NCBI RefSeq assembly: GCF_038051985.1
Contig: NZ_CP150291.1
Coordinates: forward strand, 1-64,000
DNA length: 64,000 bases
DNA from: Solibacillus sp. FSL H8-0523
GTDB taxonomy: Bacteria > Bacillota > Bacilli > Bacillales_A > Planococcaceae
Reading direction: 5' to 3'
In this document: piece after piece, positions 16,036-32,657 of the stretch
Numbering within the stretch: position 1 is the stretch's first letter
How the letters are laid out: every line of letters begins with the position of its first letter
Notes under the pieces: generated by a model
Database searches by the model: none
Told to the model about the DNA's origin: nothing
The model's input: the letters and a program-made list of their open reading frames with translations, nothing else
Translations under genes and position numbers: made by a program

Positions 16036-16754
16036 AGGGGTAATTAACCGTCTTTGTCTACGGTTTTAAAGTTCAATTTATATAGTTAAAAAGTTAAGGT
16101 AGAGATGACAAGATAATGTTAAATAAATTCGTGTTTTTATCAACCCTATTTTACTTTACTACTGGGGGAAGCTCTTTCATTTTGAAGCTTTCAAACAAAA
16201 ATAGTCGAGTATTTATTTACCTAGGAAAACTACAATTAAATAAACATTTATTACTTAAAAAATGGACCAAAGAAAATTCGTTGTAGATGCTAAGTTACCG
16301 AAAGGAAACATATTTGATGAATCTAAAAAAGATAAAGATGCTGGAAAGATAACACTAATTGTTATAGATGCAAAAGTATAAGAAATCATTATATATTATT
16401 AGACTATCAAAAAGAAACGAACAAGAATTAATGTGAACTATATGATAGAGAGACAAGCCAAGATTATGAGTTGCAGTAAAAAGATTGGATAAGCAGATCA
16501 TTATTATAATTCTTATTAAAACAGTAAAGATAATTGTTTGATTTTTAAATTGATCGAACGTAACTTTTATTTATTCATAATTCCTTTATTGTACTTACTA
16601 AATTATTTTATCTAGCGATGTATTTATATAGATAAAACTGAACAAGATTAACTAGTGAATAGCTATTTGAAATAGAAGCTAGCCGATTTTTTATTGAAAT
16701 AATCGATATAGGTAAGGGTTTTTACAATTAAAATAAAAATATTAATAAAAACTA
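16036..16754. other. AT-rich inter-rrn spacer with two short frame fragments
   Basis: Two overlapping short frames lie here on the plus strand. One of 56 codons is at 16116-16286 (MLNKFVFLSTLFYFTTGG...). One of 39 codons is at 16262-16381 (MDQRKFVVDAKLPKG...KITLIVIDAKV). Read across a frameshift near 16280 they could be one short, once-secreted or membrane protein, now broken. I do not recognise it and see no good ribosome site. From 16382 to 16754 I see nothing beyond AT-rich sequence. Confidence 0.35.
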
Positions 16755-16866
16755 TTGCCAAGATAATAATATCGTGATATATTATTATAAGTCGCAAGCG
16801 CGACAAACACTATCGAAAAAATCATTAAAATAAAGTGTTGACATAACATTTTAAAAATGATAAGAT
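16755..16866 (+). promoter_or_regulatory. rrn2 tandem promoters P1 and P2
   Basis: P1 is TTGCCA (16755-16760), 17 bp, TATATT (16778-16783). P2 is TTGACA (16838-16843), 17 bp, TAAGAT (16861-16866). Between them GTCGCaagcGCGAC can form a small hairpin. The sequence from about 16785 into the 16S is nearly the same as upstream of rrn3, whereas rrn1 differs upstream of its P2. Confidence 0.87.
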
Positions 16867-17019
16867 ATAAAAGTTGTCACAAACGACAACAACATGAACC
16901 TTGAAAACTGAACAAGCAACGTTAATGAAAAAACAAGTTTCTTAAATGAAACAAACAATAGATTTCAACTTTAATTAGTTGGATCGCTAGCAAAGCAAAT
17001 GAGCTTTCAAACTAACTAT

Positions 17020-18578
<1,559 letters not shown>

Positions 18579-18791
18579 ATTATTTCGGAAATCTTTCCAT
18601 GGGAAAGATACTCATTAACGTTTGCTGTTCAGTTTTGAAGGTTCATTCTTAATTGAATGAGATACTTCAAAACATTGTTCTTTGAAAACTGGATAAAACG
18701 ACATTGATAAGTAATAAACAAACAATAGATCAAGAAATTGGTCGTGCAATATCCTTAAAATCTTAAATCTTCTGATTTAAGTTTAACTTTT

Positions 18792-21718
<2,927 letters not shown>

Positions 21719-21778
21719 CAATTTATGAACATCAATGAACCGTTTATCCAGTTTTGAAAGAATAATTCTTTCAAATAA

Positions 21779-21894
<116 letters not shown>

Positions 21895-21901
21895 AATCGT
21901 A

Positions 21902-21930
21902 AAACCACTGAGAAATCAGTGGTTTTTTTG
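21902..21930 (+). terminator. rrn2 terminator
   Basis: Same AAACCACTGA/TCAGTGGTTT hairpin and T-run as the other rrn operons. Confidence 0.93.
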
Positions 21931-23737
<1,807 letters not shown>

Positions 23738-23757
23738 TAATTATAAAATGAACCTTT

Positions 23758-23802
23758 CAAACGCTACTTTCGTCATAACTTGATGAGAGTAGCGTTTTTT
23801 TA
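23758..23802 (+). terminator. Intrinsic terminator after guaB
   Basis: AAACGCTACT and TCAT pair with ATGA and AGTAGCGTTT around a short loop, then a T-run. Confidence 0.9.
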
Positions 23803-23881
23803 TTAATAACAGGGCACATTCGTCTATATATGTATGATAAAATGACGTAGACAAGAGATTAAAAAATTTGGAGGTAGCTTT

Positions 23882-25216
23882 GTGAAAAAGGTAAATAAAC
23901 AAACAATGTTAAGCTTTATGTTGATTCCTGTATTACTTTTAAGCATGTTGACGTTAGCACCTGCTAAGGCAAATGCAGCGGGTGATTTAGGCTTAACGGT
24001 AGACGCAGCAATATTAATAGATGCTGACACAGGAAAAATTTTATATGAGCAAAATGCAGAAACAGCTTTAGGTATTGCAAGTATGACGAAAATGATGACG
24101 GAGTACTTATTATTAGATGCTATTAAAGAAGGTTCAATTACGTGGGAGCAACAATATAATGTAAACGAATATACACATAAACTTTCTCATAATCGTTTAT
24201 TAAGTAATGTTCCACTACGTGCAGACGGTACATATTCGATTAAAGAATTATATGAAGCAATGGCCATCTATTCTGCCAATGCAGCAACAATCGCAATCGC
24301 CGAGACAATCGCAGGAACAGAAGCTGAATTTTTAAAGTTAATGAATAAAAAAGCAGAAGAGCTTGGTTTAGAAAACTATAAATTCGTTAACACAACAGGA
24401 TTAAATAACTCAGATTTAATGGGTATGCACCCAGCAGGTACAGGGGAAAATGATGAAAATGTGATGCCCGCGAAATCGGTGGCGAAATTAGCATATAATT
24501 TATTAAAAGATCACCCTGAAATGTTAGAAACGGCGAAAATCCCAAAAAAGGTTTTCCGTGAAGGTACAGAAGATGCAATTAACATGTCAAACTGGAACTT
24601 CATGTTACCAGGTCTTGTCTATGAATACGAAGGTGTAGATGGATTAAAAACAGGTACAACTGATTTTGCCGGTCACACGTTCACAGGTACGGCGAAACGT
24701 GGCGATACGCGCTTAATCGCAGTTGTCATGAAAGCGGTAGATTCAAAAGGTGTAGGCTCTTACAAAGCGCGTTTTGATGCAACAGCAAAATTATTTGACT
24801 ACGGTTTTGGTCAATTTTCAAAACAAGAAATTATTCCAGCAAACTATACATTTGAAGAGCAAAAAACGCTTACTGTAACAAAAGGGAAAGCAGACGACGT
24901 AAAAATCGCTGTGAAAGAACCGATTACAGTGATGGTAAAAACCACGGATAAAGATGCGTACTCACCATCATTAGTATTAAATACAGAAGAGCTTGAAGCT
25001 GGAGTTGAAAAGGATCAAGTTGTTGGTCAAGTCATCGTTGAACGTACAGAGGGCACAGATTACGGCTATATTGATGGTTCTGAAATTACAGCAGATGTTG
25101 TCACAACAGAAGCAGTTGAGCGCGCAGGCAAGCTCTCACTGTTCTTCCAAGGAATCGGTAACTTCTTCAGTAATTTATGGAACGGTGTCTTTGGTTTTGC
25201 AAACCCAACTTTATAA
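23882..25216 (+). CDS. dacA: D-alanyl-D-alanine carboxypeptidase (PBP5-type)
   Basis: DacA trims the terminal D-Ala from peptidoglycan stem pentapeptides outside the membrane. The 444 aa precursor has a signal peptide (basic start, hydrophobic core at about 9-27, likely cut after ANA near 32). Active-site motifs of the S11 family are all present: SxxK as SMTK (67-70), SxN as SAN (131-133) and KTG (256-258). A C-terminal beta-rich PBP5 domain follows. The end (LFFQGIGNFFSNLWNGVFGF) looks like the amphipathic membrane anchor. GTG start after GGAGG. A terminator follows, so it is monocistronic. Confidence 0.97.
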   Translation: MKKVNKQTMLSFMLIPVLLLSMLTLAPAKANAAGDLGLTVDAAILIDADTGKILYEQNAETALGIASMTKMMTEYLLLDAIKEGSITWEQQYNVNEYTHKLSHNRLLSNVPLRADGTYSIKELYEAMAIYSANAATIAIAETIAGTEAEFLKLMNKKAEELGLENYKFVNTTGLNNSDLMGMHPAGTGENDENVMPAKSVAKLAYNLLKDHPEMLETAKIPKKVFREGTEDAINMSNWNFMLPGLVYEYEGVDGLKTGTTDFAGHTFTGTAKRGDTRLIAVVMKAVDSKGVGSYKARFDATAKLFDYGFGQFSKQEIIPANYTFEEQKTLTVTKGKADDVKIAVKEPITVMVKTTDKDAYSPSLVLNTEELEAGVEKDQVVGQVIVERTEGTDYGYIDGSEITADVVTTEAVERAGKLSLFFQGIGNFFSNLWNGVFGFANPTL

Positions 25217-25222
25217 TTTAGT

Positions 25223-25268
25223 AAGAGTGTTTTTATAAGTGAGCTACTTATAAAAATGCTCTTTTTTT
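25223..25268 (+). terminator. Intrinsic terminator after dacA
   Basis: GAGTGTTTTTATAAGT pairs with ACTTATAAAAATGCTC around a 5-nt loop, then seven T residues. Confidence 0.92.
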
Positions 25269-25327
25269 GTTGGACAAATTTTAGTCTAAGCTCTGAACTC
25301 ATATAGTGTTGTTATGGAGGGATGAGC

Positions 25328-27148
25328 ATGTGTGGTATTGCCGGAATTATTGATTTTACCAAGGATATATCCGAGCAACGGCTTATTAATAAAATGACAG
25401 AAACATTAGCACATCGGGGCCCAGATAGTGAGGGTTATTTTGCTTCAAAACATGCGTTACTTGGGCATAAGCGGCTAGCTATTATTGATTTAGTAACCGG
25501 TTCACAGCCGATGACCAAAGGTGTGTATACAATTGTTTATAATGGAGAAGTTTATAATGCAGCCGAGCTTCGTAAGCAGTTAGAAGAGAAGGGGTATCAT
25601 TTTTTTTCTACATCGGATACAGAAGTAATAGTAACAGCGTATATTGAGTGGAAAGAACACTGCGTTGACTATTTAAATGGGATTTATGCGTTTGCCATAT
25701 GGGATGCCGACCTAGAACAACTGTTTTTATGTCGTGACCGCTTAGGTGTGAAGCCACTTTTTTATGTGGAAGATCGTACAGGGGTGCTATTTGCTTCGGA
25801 AATTAAGGCGCTTCTTGCACACCCATCTGTAAAAGCAGAAGTAGACGAGGATGGGCTTGCAGCACTCTTGAGTTTAGGACCTTCACGAATTACGGGTCAT
25901 GCCATATTTAAGGGCATTCATGAATTGAAGCCTGCACATATAATGGTGGTTAGGCGTGACAAGGTGACCCGTCAACGTTATTGGGATATTGAAAGTAGAG
26001 AACATAAAGACAATGAACAGCAAACGATAGAAAAAGTACATCAATTAGTTTCTGATGCGGTATGTCGTCAGTTAATTAGTGATGTTCCCATTTGCACAAT
26101 GTTATCAGGTGGTCTAGATTCGAGTATTTTAACTGCTATTGCAGCAAAACAACTTTCTTATACTGATAAAACTTTAGCAACATACTCGGTAGCTTATGAA
26201 GAGAATAACGAGCATTTCCAAACGAATGCGTTTCAAACGACACAGGATGAATTTTGGATTGGAAAAATGCAAAAACGGTATGGTACAAAGCATACACAAA
26301 TTGAATTACAGCAACAAAGTCTTGTCGACGCCTTAACAGAGGCGATACAATTTAAAGATATGCCAAGTATGGCGGATATTGATAGTTCCCTTTATTTATT
26401 TTGTAAGGAAATAAAAAAGACGCATTCGGTAGCGTTGTCGGGGGAATGTGCAGATGAGGTATTTGGTGGGTATCCATGGTTTTATTCACAAAAGCAAACT
26501 GCATTTCCTTGGCTACGTGCAACAAGTGAACGTGAAGGCTTACTGAGTGAGCATTGGCAAAAGAAATTGCGGTTAACGGACTATTTAGAGAACACATACA
26601 ACGAAGCGCTCGCACAAATGCCTGAATTTCTAGGCGACCAAGTAGAGCGTGAGCGCCAGCAATTATTTTATTTAAATAATCAATTCTTTATGCAAACCTT
26701 GTTAGAGCGTAACGACCGGATGTCGATGGGGGCAGGTGTGGAGGTGCGAGTGCCGTTTGCTGATCATACAATCATTGACTATGTGTGGAATATTCCATGG
26801 GAAATGAAAAATAGTGGTGCGATGGAGAAAGGAATTTTACGTCAGGCCTTTCGTGCAGAGTTACCAATAGAAGTGGTAGAGCGCAAGAAAAACCCATATC
26901 CTAAAACGTATCATCCACTGTATACAAAGCTTGTCTCGCAGCGGTTAGCAGCAATCTTGCAACAGAAAGACTCTGTGCTGCATGAGTTGTTCGATCGTGC
27001 GCAACTAGAACAATTAATTGCCAGTGGTGGAAAGTCATTTCAGGTGCCCTGGTTTGGCCAGCTGATGGCAGGTCCGCAGTTACTAGCGTATTTAATGCAA
27101 GTGCATGAATGGGTGGAGCATTACCGAATTAATATTATTTCAACATAA
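25328..27148 (+). CDS. asnB: Asparagine synthase (glutamine-hydrolysing)
   Basis: Makes asparagine from aspartate, ATP and glutamine. Start chosen at ATG 25328: it has seven bases to GGAGG and gives MCGIAG, leaving the catalytic cysteine N-terminal after Met removal. The ATG at 25322 abuts the ribosome site. The protein is 606 aa. The N-terminal class II glutaminase domain (about 2-190) has RGPDSEG, YNGEVYN and CRDRLGVKPL. The C-terminal synthetase domain has the pyrophosphate loop LSGGLDSS. Among B. subtilis paralogues (AsnB, AsnH, AsnO) I cannot say which is closest. It occupies the site between dacA and serS where B. subtilis has pdxST. Confidence 0.93.
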   Translation: MCGIAGIIDFTKDISEQRLINKMTETLAHRGPDSEGYFASKHALLGHKRLAIIDLVTGSQPMTKGVYTIVYNGEVYNAAELRKQLEEKGYHFFSTSDTEVIVTAYIEWKEHCVDYLNGIYAFAIWDADLEQLFLCRDRLGVKPLFYVEDRTGVLFASEIKALLAHPSVKAEVDEDGLAALLSLGPSRITGHAIFKGIHELKPAHIMVVRRDKVTRQRYWDIESREHKDNEQQTIEKVHQLVSDAVCRQLISDVPICTMLSGGLDSSILTAIAAKQLSYTDKTLATYSVAYEENNEHFQTNAFQTTQDEFWIGKMQKRYGTKHTQIELQQQSLVDALTEAIQFKDMPSMADIDSSLYLFCKEIKKTHSVALSGECADEVFGGYPWFYSQKQTAFPWLRATSEREGLLSEHWQKKLRLTDYLENTYNEALAQMPEFLGDQVERERQQLFYLNNQFFMQTLLERNDRMSMGAGVEVRVPFADHTIIDYVWNIPWEMKNSGAMEKGILRQAFRAELPIEVVERKKNPYPKTYHPLYTKLVSQRLAAILQQKDSVLHELFDRAQLEQLIASGGKSFQVPWFGQLMAGPQLLAYLMQVHEWVEHYRINIIST

Positions 27149-27154
27149 AGCACC

Positions 27155-27178
27155 ATCTATTGTTAAATAACAATAGAT
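27155..27178. repeat. Hairpin between convergent asnB and MocR-type gene
   Basis: ATCTATTGTT and AACAATAGAT flank a 4-nt loop in the 44-bp gap between the two stop codons. There is no T-run on either strand, so it is at best an imperfect bidirectional terminator. Confidence 0.5.
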
Positions 27179-27192
27179 AGTGTAATAAGAAG

Positions 27193-28587
27193 TTACTTTT
27201 TTAAGATGCTCCAAATCTGCATTAAATCATGTAATTTTGTTTCGATTGCCTCAAGAGGTAAATAGCCGAATCCTAATAAAAAGGAACGTTTAGAAGGTAT
27301 TTTAGCCGTTAAATAGTAATTGGATAAGGGCAAAATGTAAATGTCATGTTCATGCGCGATTGTTTGTAATTCAAGTTCTGATCGCTCATGTTCAAATGAA
27401 ATTAACATATTGGTACCCGCAGCATCGCCTGAAATCGTTATTTGCGGATAGTAGGTTGTGAATAGATCAATGCATTTATCATGCTTTTTGCGATACGTTT
27501 TGCGCATGCGATTTAAATGCTTCGCAAAGTGTCCGTCTTTCATAAAGTTCGCTAAAATATGTTGCTCAAAGCGTGGTACGGTCGATGAATAATAATTAAA
27601 CTGCTCTTGATAACGAGACACAAGCGTTGGTGGTAACACAAAATAAGCAACGCGCAGTGACGGCATCAGTGATTTTGTAAAGGTACTTAAATAAATAACA
27701 CGGTCATGTTGATCTAAACCTTGCAGCGCAGGAATTGGTTTTCCTATATAACGAAACTCGCTGTCATAGTCATCTTCAATAATATAGCGATCGGGTTCTT
27801 TTGCGGCCCATTTTAATAACTGTGTACGGCGATTCGCAGATAGAACAGCGCCGGTTGGAAATTGGTGTGATGGTGTCACGTAAACAACATTGGCGTTTGT
27901 TTGTTGGAGTTGTTCAATAATAAGCCCATCTTGATCAACATCAATTGGAATTGCTAATTGTGCGAGCTGTGTTCTTGGAATCGGTGAATAGCCTGGGTTT
28001 TCAAGTGCTAATAACACATCCACTTCAAGTAGCTTTAAAATCATCGGTAACAGTTGCTCGGTACCGGAACCGATAACAATTTGCTCTGGTTGACACTGGA
28101 TTCCACGAGATTGATGAAGATAGTTCGCAATTTCAATGCGTAGGGCGAGTTCTCCCTGGCGTTCACCCGTTTGTAGTAAATGCTTGAAGGGCATGTCGAG
28201 TACATCCTTTGCGTACTTACGCCAAATCGTAAATGGAAAAGCATCCTCATCAATTTTTGCCGTTGAAAAATCGGTTGTAAAAGTCGTTTGCTGCAACGTT
28301 TGCTGAAGTGGTAAAATGGGCGCTGCTTCGCGGTAAGGTAAACTATCCACTTCCTCCACGAAATAGCCAATACGAGGCTTGGACATAATATAACCTTCTG
28401 CCTGTAACTGCGCATAGGCAAGTTCGACGGTCGTTTGACTAATCGTAAAAAATTCGGCTAATTCTCGTTTTGATGGTAAGCGTGTGCCTACGTCTAATTG
28501 ATTATTGGTGATGGCGTTTTTTATACCGATATAAAGTTGTTCGTATAATGGAATTGTTTGTTCTTTATTGAGCTGGAAAAATAACAT
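27193..28587 (-). CDS. MocR-family transcriptional regulator (GntR HTH plus aminotransferase-like domain)
   Basis: Start set at the ATG at 28587, five bases after GAGGAGGG; the upstream TTG overlaps that site. The protein is 464 aa. Residues about 5-75 form a GntR winged helix (PLYEQLYIGIKNAI, LPSKRELAEFFTISQTTVELAYAQL). About 100-460 form a fold-type I aminotransferase-like domain with IIEDDYDSEFRY and the PLP-lysine region STFTKSLMPSLRVAY. PdxR, the vitamin B6 regulator, belongs to this family. In many Firmicutes it sits beside pdxST, which belong at this locus in B. subtilis but are not here. Calling it PdxR would be inference; the target is unknown. Confidence 0.88.
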   Translation of the reverse strand: MLFFQLNKEQTIPLYEQLYIGIKNAITNNQLDVGTRLPSKRELAEFFTISQTTVELAYAQLQAEGYIMSKPRIGYFVEEVDSLPYREAAPILPLQQTLQQTTFTTDFSTAKIDEDAFPFTIWRKYAKDVLDMPFKHLLQTGERQGELALRIEIANYLHQSRGIQCQPEQIVIGSGTEQLLPMILKLLEVDVLLALENPGYSPIPRTQLAQLAIPIDVDQDGLIIEQLQQTNANVVYVTPSHQFPTGAVLSANRRTQLLKWAAKEPDRYIIEDDYDSEFRYIGKPIPALQGLDQHDRVIYLSTFTKSLMPSLRVAYFVLPPTLVSRYQEQFNYYSSTVPRFEQHILANFMKDGHFAKHLNRMRKTYRKKHDKCIDLFTTYYPQITISGDAAGTNMLISFEHERSELELQTIAHEHDIYILPLSNYYLTAKIPSKRSFLLGFGYLPLEAIETKLHDLMQIWSILKK

Positions 28588-28696
28588 AAAAACCCTCCTC
28601 AACTGACTTGCTTAAAATGTTAATTTTAATCATAATGAACAATGCTAGGGAAGTATAGCTTATTTTTGTGAAATCCTTGAATACTTTAGCGGTAAC

Positions 28697-28725
28697 TTGC
28701 AATAACGTATGGTTTATAGTACAGT
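28697..28725 (+). promoter_or_regulatory. serS promoter
   Basis: TTGCAA (28697-28702), 17 bp, TACAGT (28720-28725), placed just before the T-box leader. Confidence 0.7.
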
Positions 28726-28744
28726 AAGTGTAAATTTATAAATG

Positions 28745-28980
28745 AATTCGATGATAGGAAGTAGTAGCAAGCGCGTTTTTTCAAAGAGAGTCAGCGGGTG
28801 GTGGAAGCTGATAAAAACACTTGTGAATCCGTCCTTGAGATGCCTTTTTCGAAACGTTAGTAGATTAAGGCCGGCTGACCAAAGTCGTTATGATTTAAGT
28901 GGAATAGAATGTTTTCTATTCAATTAGGGTGGCAACGCGGGTAGCTCTCGTCCCTTTTATAGGGATTGAGGGCTTTTTTG
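28745..28980 (+). promoter_or_regulatory. T-box riboswitch (serine) of serS
   Basis: This leader senses uncharged tRNA-Ser and controls terminator versus antiterminator folding. Stem I landmarks are GATAGGAAGTAGTAGC and the distal GAGAGTCAGCGGGTGGTGGA. A GTGAATCCGTC segment places a UCC serine specifier at about 28828-28830. The T-box AGGGTGGCAACGCGGG is at 28926-28941. The terminator follows: AGCTCTCGTCCCT pairs with AGGGATTGAGGGCT, then Ts. The specifier call rests on pattern and on serS downstream; I did not fold it. Confidence 0.93.
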
Positions 28981-28995
28981 TGTTCAATTCGCTAA

Positions 28996-30348
<1,353 letters not shown>

Positions 30349-30356
30349 TCATATTT

Positions 30357-30394
30357 ACACCAGCTTACTTTTTCCAGTAGGTTGGTGTTTTTTG
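30357..30394 (+). terminator. Intrinsic terminator after serS
   Basis: ACACCAGCTTACT pairs with AGTAGGTTGGTGT (G-U pair and small mismatch), followed by Ts. Confidence 0.85.
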
Positions 30395-30484
30395 TTTGGC
30401 TATTCATTTACGTGCACAGTGAAATTTGTTATATTCTAGGAAATTAATGTATTTTCAAATGAATTTAAGCGAGGGGTGTTTTGT

Positions 30485-31336
30485 GTGCAGTTTCCAAAGC
30501 AAGTAGAAATTATTGAAGTTGGTCCGCGTGATGGTTTGCAAAACGAAAAAAAATTTGTTGAAACAGAACAAAAAAAGCAACTCGTTGAACGATTAGCACA
30601 AGCAGGCTTTTCACGGATTGAAACCGCTTCTTTTGTCCACCCAAAAGCGGTACCACAAATGAAGGATGCACTAGAACTAGCAAACTTCAGTCGCGAGCTG
30701 GATATAACATTTTTAGCATTAACGCCAAATCAAAAGGCATTATCGCGTGCAATTGAAGTAGGCGTTCCCCAAATTGCTGTTTTTGTCGGTGCGAGTGAAA
30801 CCTTTAATGAAAAAAATATTAATCGTTCGATCGCAGATTCCTTAGCAGAATGTGCAGAGGTATTTAAAAAAGCGAAACAGCACAATCTCTTCATTCGTGG
30901 CTATGTGTCGATGTGTTTTGGTTGTCCATATGAGGGGGCGGTATCTTACGAGCAGGTGAAGCGGGTGGTTAGCCATTTTGCGGAGCACGGGGTTGATGAA
31001 ATTTCGATTGGGGATACAAATGGGCAGGCCAACCCTAAAATCGTTTTTGAGCGTTTTTCACAATTGACAGGAGATTTTCCAGGAATGACGTTTGTCGCGC
31101 ATTTTCATGATACCAATGGTTTTGCTTATGCCAATATCCTAGCCGCACTACAAGCCGGGGTGACAAAGTTTGATAGTTCCGTTGCAGGTCTTGGTGGTTG
31201 TCCATTTTCTCCTGGTGCAACAGGCAATGTCGCAACGGAGAAAGTCGTACAGCTCTTTTCTGAAATGGGTATTGAAACCGGAATTGATGAAGTGAAATTA
31301 AAAGAAGCCGTTTTGTATGCGAAAATGCTTAAATAA
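30485..31336 (+). CDS. Hydroxymethylglutaryl-CoA lyase family protein
   Basis: Start set at GTG 30485, eight bases after GAGGGG; the GTG at 30476 overlaps that site. The 283 aa protein starts MQFPKQVEIIEVGPRDGLQNE, the metal-binding first strand of the DRE-TIM barrel. It ends with SVAGLGGCPFSPGATGNVATE, the HMG-CoA lyase signature with the catalytic cysteine. The family cleaves HMG-CoA to acetoacetate and acetyl-CoA in leucine breakdown; B. subtilis YngG is the nearest named type. Here it stands alone, with no acyl-CoA dehydrogenase or carboxylase genes nearby, so its exact substrate is open. Confidence 0.88.
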   Translation: MQFPKQVEIIEVGPRDGLQNEKKFVETEQKKQLVERLAQAGFSRIETASFVHPKAVPQMKDALELANFSRELDITFLALTPNQKALSRAIEVGVPQIAVFVGASETFNEKNINRSIADSLAECAEVFKKAKQHNLFIRGYVSMCFGCPYEGAVSYEQVKRVVSHFAEHGVDEISIGDTNGQANPKIVFERFSQLTGDFPGMTFVAHFHDTNGFAYANILAALQAGVTKFDSSVAGLGGCPFSPGATGNVATEKVVQLFSEMGIETGIDEVKLKEAVLYAKMLK

Positions 31337-31338
31337 AG

Positions 31339-31371
31339 ACAAAAAGTAGCTAGAAGATTAGCTACTTTTTT
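31339..31371. terminator. Bidirectional terminator overlapping the YwaF-like stop
   Basis: AAAAAGTAGCTA and TAGCTACTTTTT flank a 6-nt loop, giving a T-run on both strands. It ends the plus-strand lyase gene and, in reverse, encodes the last residues and stop of the minus-strand gene. Confidence 0.85.
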
Positions 31372-32044
31372 TCATGGTTTTCAGTGTATAAAGCACAATC
31401 CAAATGATAAAAATCACGCCTGTTAAACTCACTAAATACCCCGAGGCACCAAATGCATCATAAAGCCATTGTAGCGGTGTATTTTTTACAGGCTTATTTA
31501 AAAACATAAAGTTCGTGTTGAATCTTGCGTTATAAGCATAAATAATCGGGATGGTGACTAGTAAAAAGAGTACGGCTCGCCAACAGTCGCGAAACTGAGT
31601 TTTCAGCTGCTGTTCTTTCACGAGTACTAACACAAACACAATGAGTAACGCATGAAATACGAAGCTATGAATATGTAAAAAGCTCCAAACCGCATCAGCT
31701 GCCCAACCAGGGAACAAAAGCGCAATCGCGGCACCTGGTAACGTTAATGTAAAGAGTAAAGTCGCCGTTGTCCGGTTCGGGAAATAACTATGCCAGCCAA
31801 TGATAAAAATACCAAGCCCACATAAATGCAGTGGTGGGCTCCAATACGAATATTGGTCGGTAATGACTAAGTAAAGTTGCTTTGTGATTTCCAAAAACAG
31901 CAACAGCCAAAAAATGATTTTTTGAAAAAACTGTTGCTGTTTAGTGGAAAAATAATGATAGCTATATAGTGCGATAATAAAAAACAAACTGATACCGATA
32001 AGCCATGTTAGATGAACTGAATCAAAAATCGTAAATCCGTTCAT
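31358..32044 (-). CDS. YwaF-type (TIGR02206-like) multi-pass membrane protein
   Basis: A 228 aa protein with about six hydrophobic segments (for example HLTWLIGISLFFIIALYSYHY, IIFWLLLFLEI, ATLLFTLTLPGAAIALLFP, LVSLTGVIFIIWIVLYTL). Conserved-looking features of the YwaF family are PPLHLCGLGIFIIGWH near the second/third helix and SFLHIHSFVFHALL. The function of the family is not established. The stop codon lies inside the terminator stem shared with the convergent lyase gene. It begins 10 bp after tadA on the same strand, so the two are probably one transcript. Confidence 0.75.
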   Translation of the reverse strand: MNGFTIFDSVHLTWLIGISLFFIIALYSYHYFSTKQQQFFQKIIFWLLLFLEITKQLYLVITDQYSYWSPPLHLCGLGIFIIGWHSYFPNRTTATLLFTLTLPGAAIALLFPGWAADAVWSFLHIHSFVFHALLIVFVLVLVKEQQLKTQFRDCWRAVLFLLVTIPIIYAYNARFNTNFMFLNKPVKNTPLQWLYDAFGASGYLVSLTGVIFIIWIVLYTLKTMKKSS

Positions 32045-32054
32045 TCCTGATCAC

Positions 32055-32552
32055 CTACTCTTCACGTTGTTTTCGCATTAATTTCTCCTGTTTTTTTCGT
32101 TCGCGTAAGGCGCGGAAAAAGTCCGTTAAAATTTGTCCGCATTCATCCGCTAATAAACCTTCTGTAACGATGCATTCATGATTAAAGCGCGGGTCGTTTA
32201 AAAGTCGGTAAAGCGAATCCACACAGCCCGCTTTTAGATCGCGTGCACCGTAAACAACGCGAGGCACACGTGATTGTAAAATGGCACCGGCACACATCGG
32301 ACACGGTTCTAATGTGACGTAGAGCGTTGTTTCTTCTAATCGCCAGCTGCCAATTTTTTCACAAGCTTCTTGAATGACCATGCTTTCTGCGTGTGTTAGC
32401 GCATTTTGGGTCGTTTCACGTAAATTATGGGCCCGTGCAATAATTTCGTCTTTGTATACAAGTACAGCGCCGATAGGGACTTCGCCAAGTACTGCAGCTT
32501 TTTGAGCTTCTTCTAATGCTTGTTGCATGTAATAATGATCTTTTGTGAGCAT
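32055..32552 (-). CDS. tadA: tRNA-adenosine(34) deaminase
   Basis: TadA deaminates A34 of tRNA-Arg(ACG) to inosine so that it reads CGU/CGC/CGA. The 165 aa sequence has the zinc deaminase motifs HAE (54-56, with the proton-shuttling Glu56) and PCPMC (83-87). The C-terminus is a basic/acidic helix (RALRERKKQEKLMRKQREE). In B. subtilis tadA (yaaJ) lies just before scr-dnaX on the plus strand. Here it is on the minus strand with a YwaF-like gene downstream and about 7.8 kb from scr, so the segment has been rearranged. Confidence 0.97.
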   Translation of the reverse strand: MLTKDHYYMQQALEEAQKAAVLGEVPIGAVLVYKDEIIARAHNLRETTQNALTHAESMVIQEACEKIGSWRLEETTLYVTLEPCPMCAGAILQSRVPRVVYGARDLKAGCVDSLYRLLNDPRFNHECIVTEGLLADECGQILTDFFRALRERKKQEKLMRKQREE

Positions 32553-32657
32553 TCATCTATCACTCCTTATTGGTAGTGTAGCATGATTCGAAATGTGCGC
32601 GCGACATTTGAATGAATCATGCTATGATGAAAGAAAATGTTTGAAGGGGTAAGAACG

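Noticed and set aside
28742-28927. A 61-codon frame before serS
   Set aside because: It covers the T-box leader, whose conserved RNA motifs explain the sequence.
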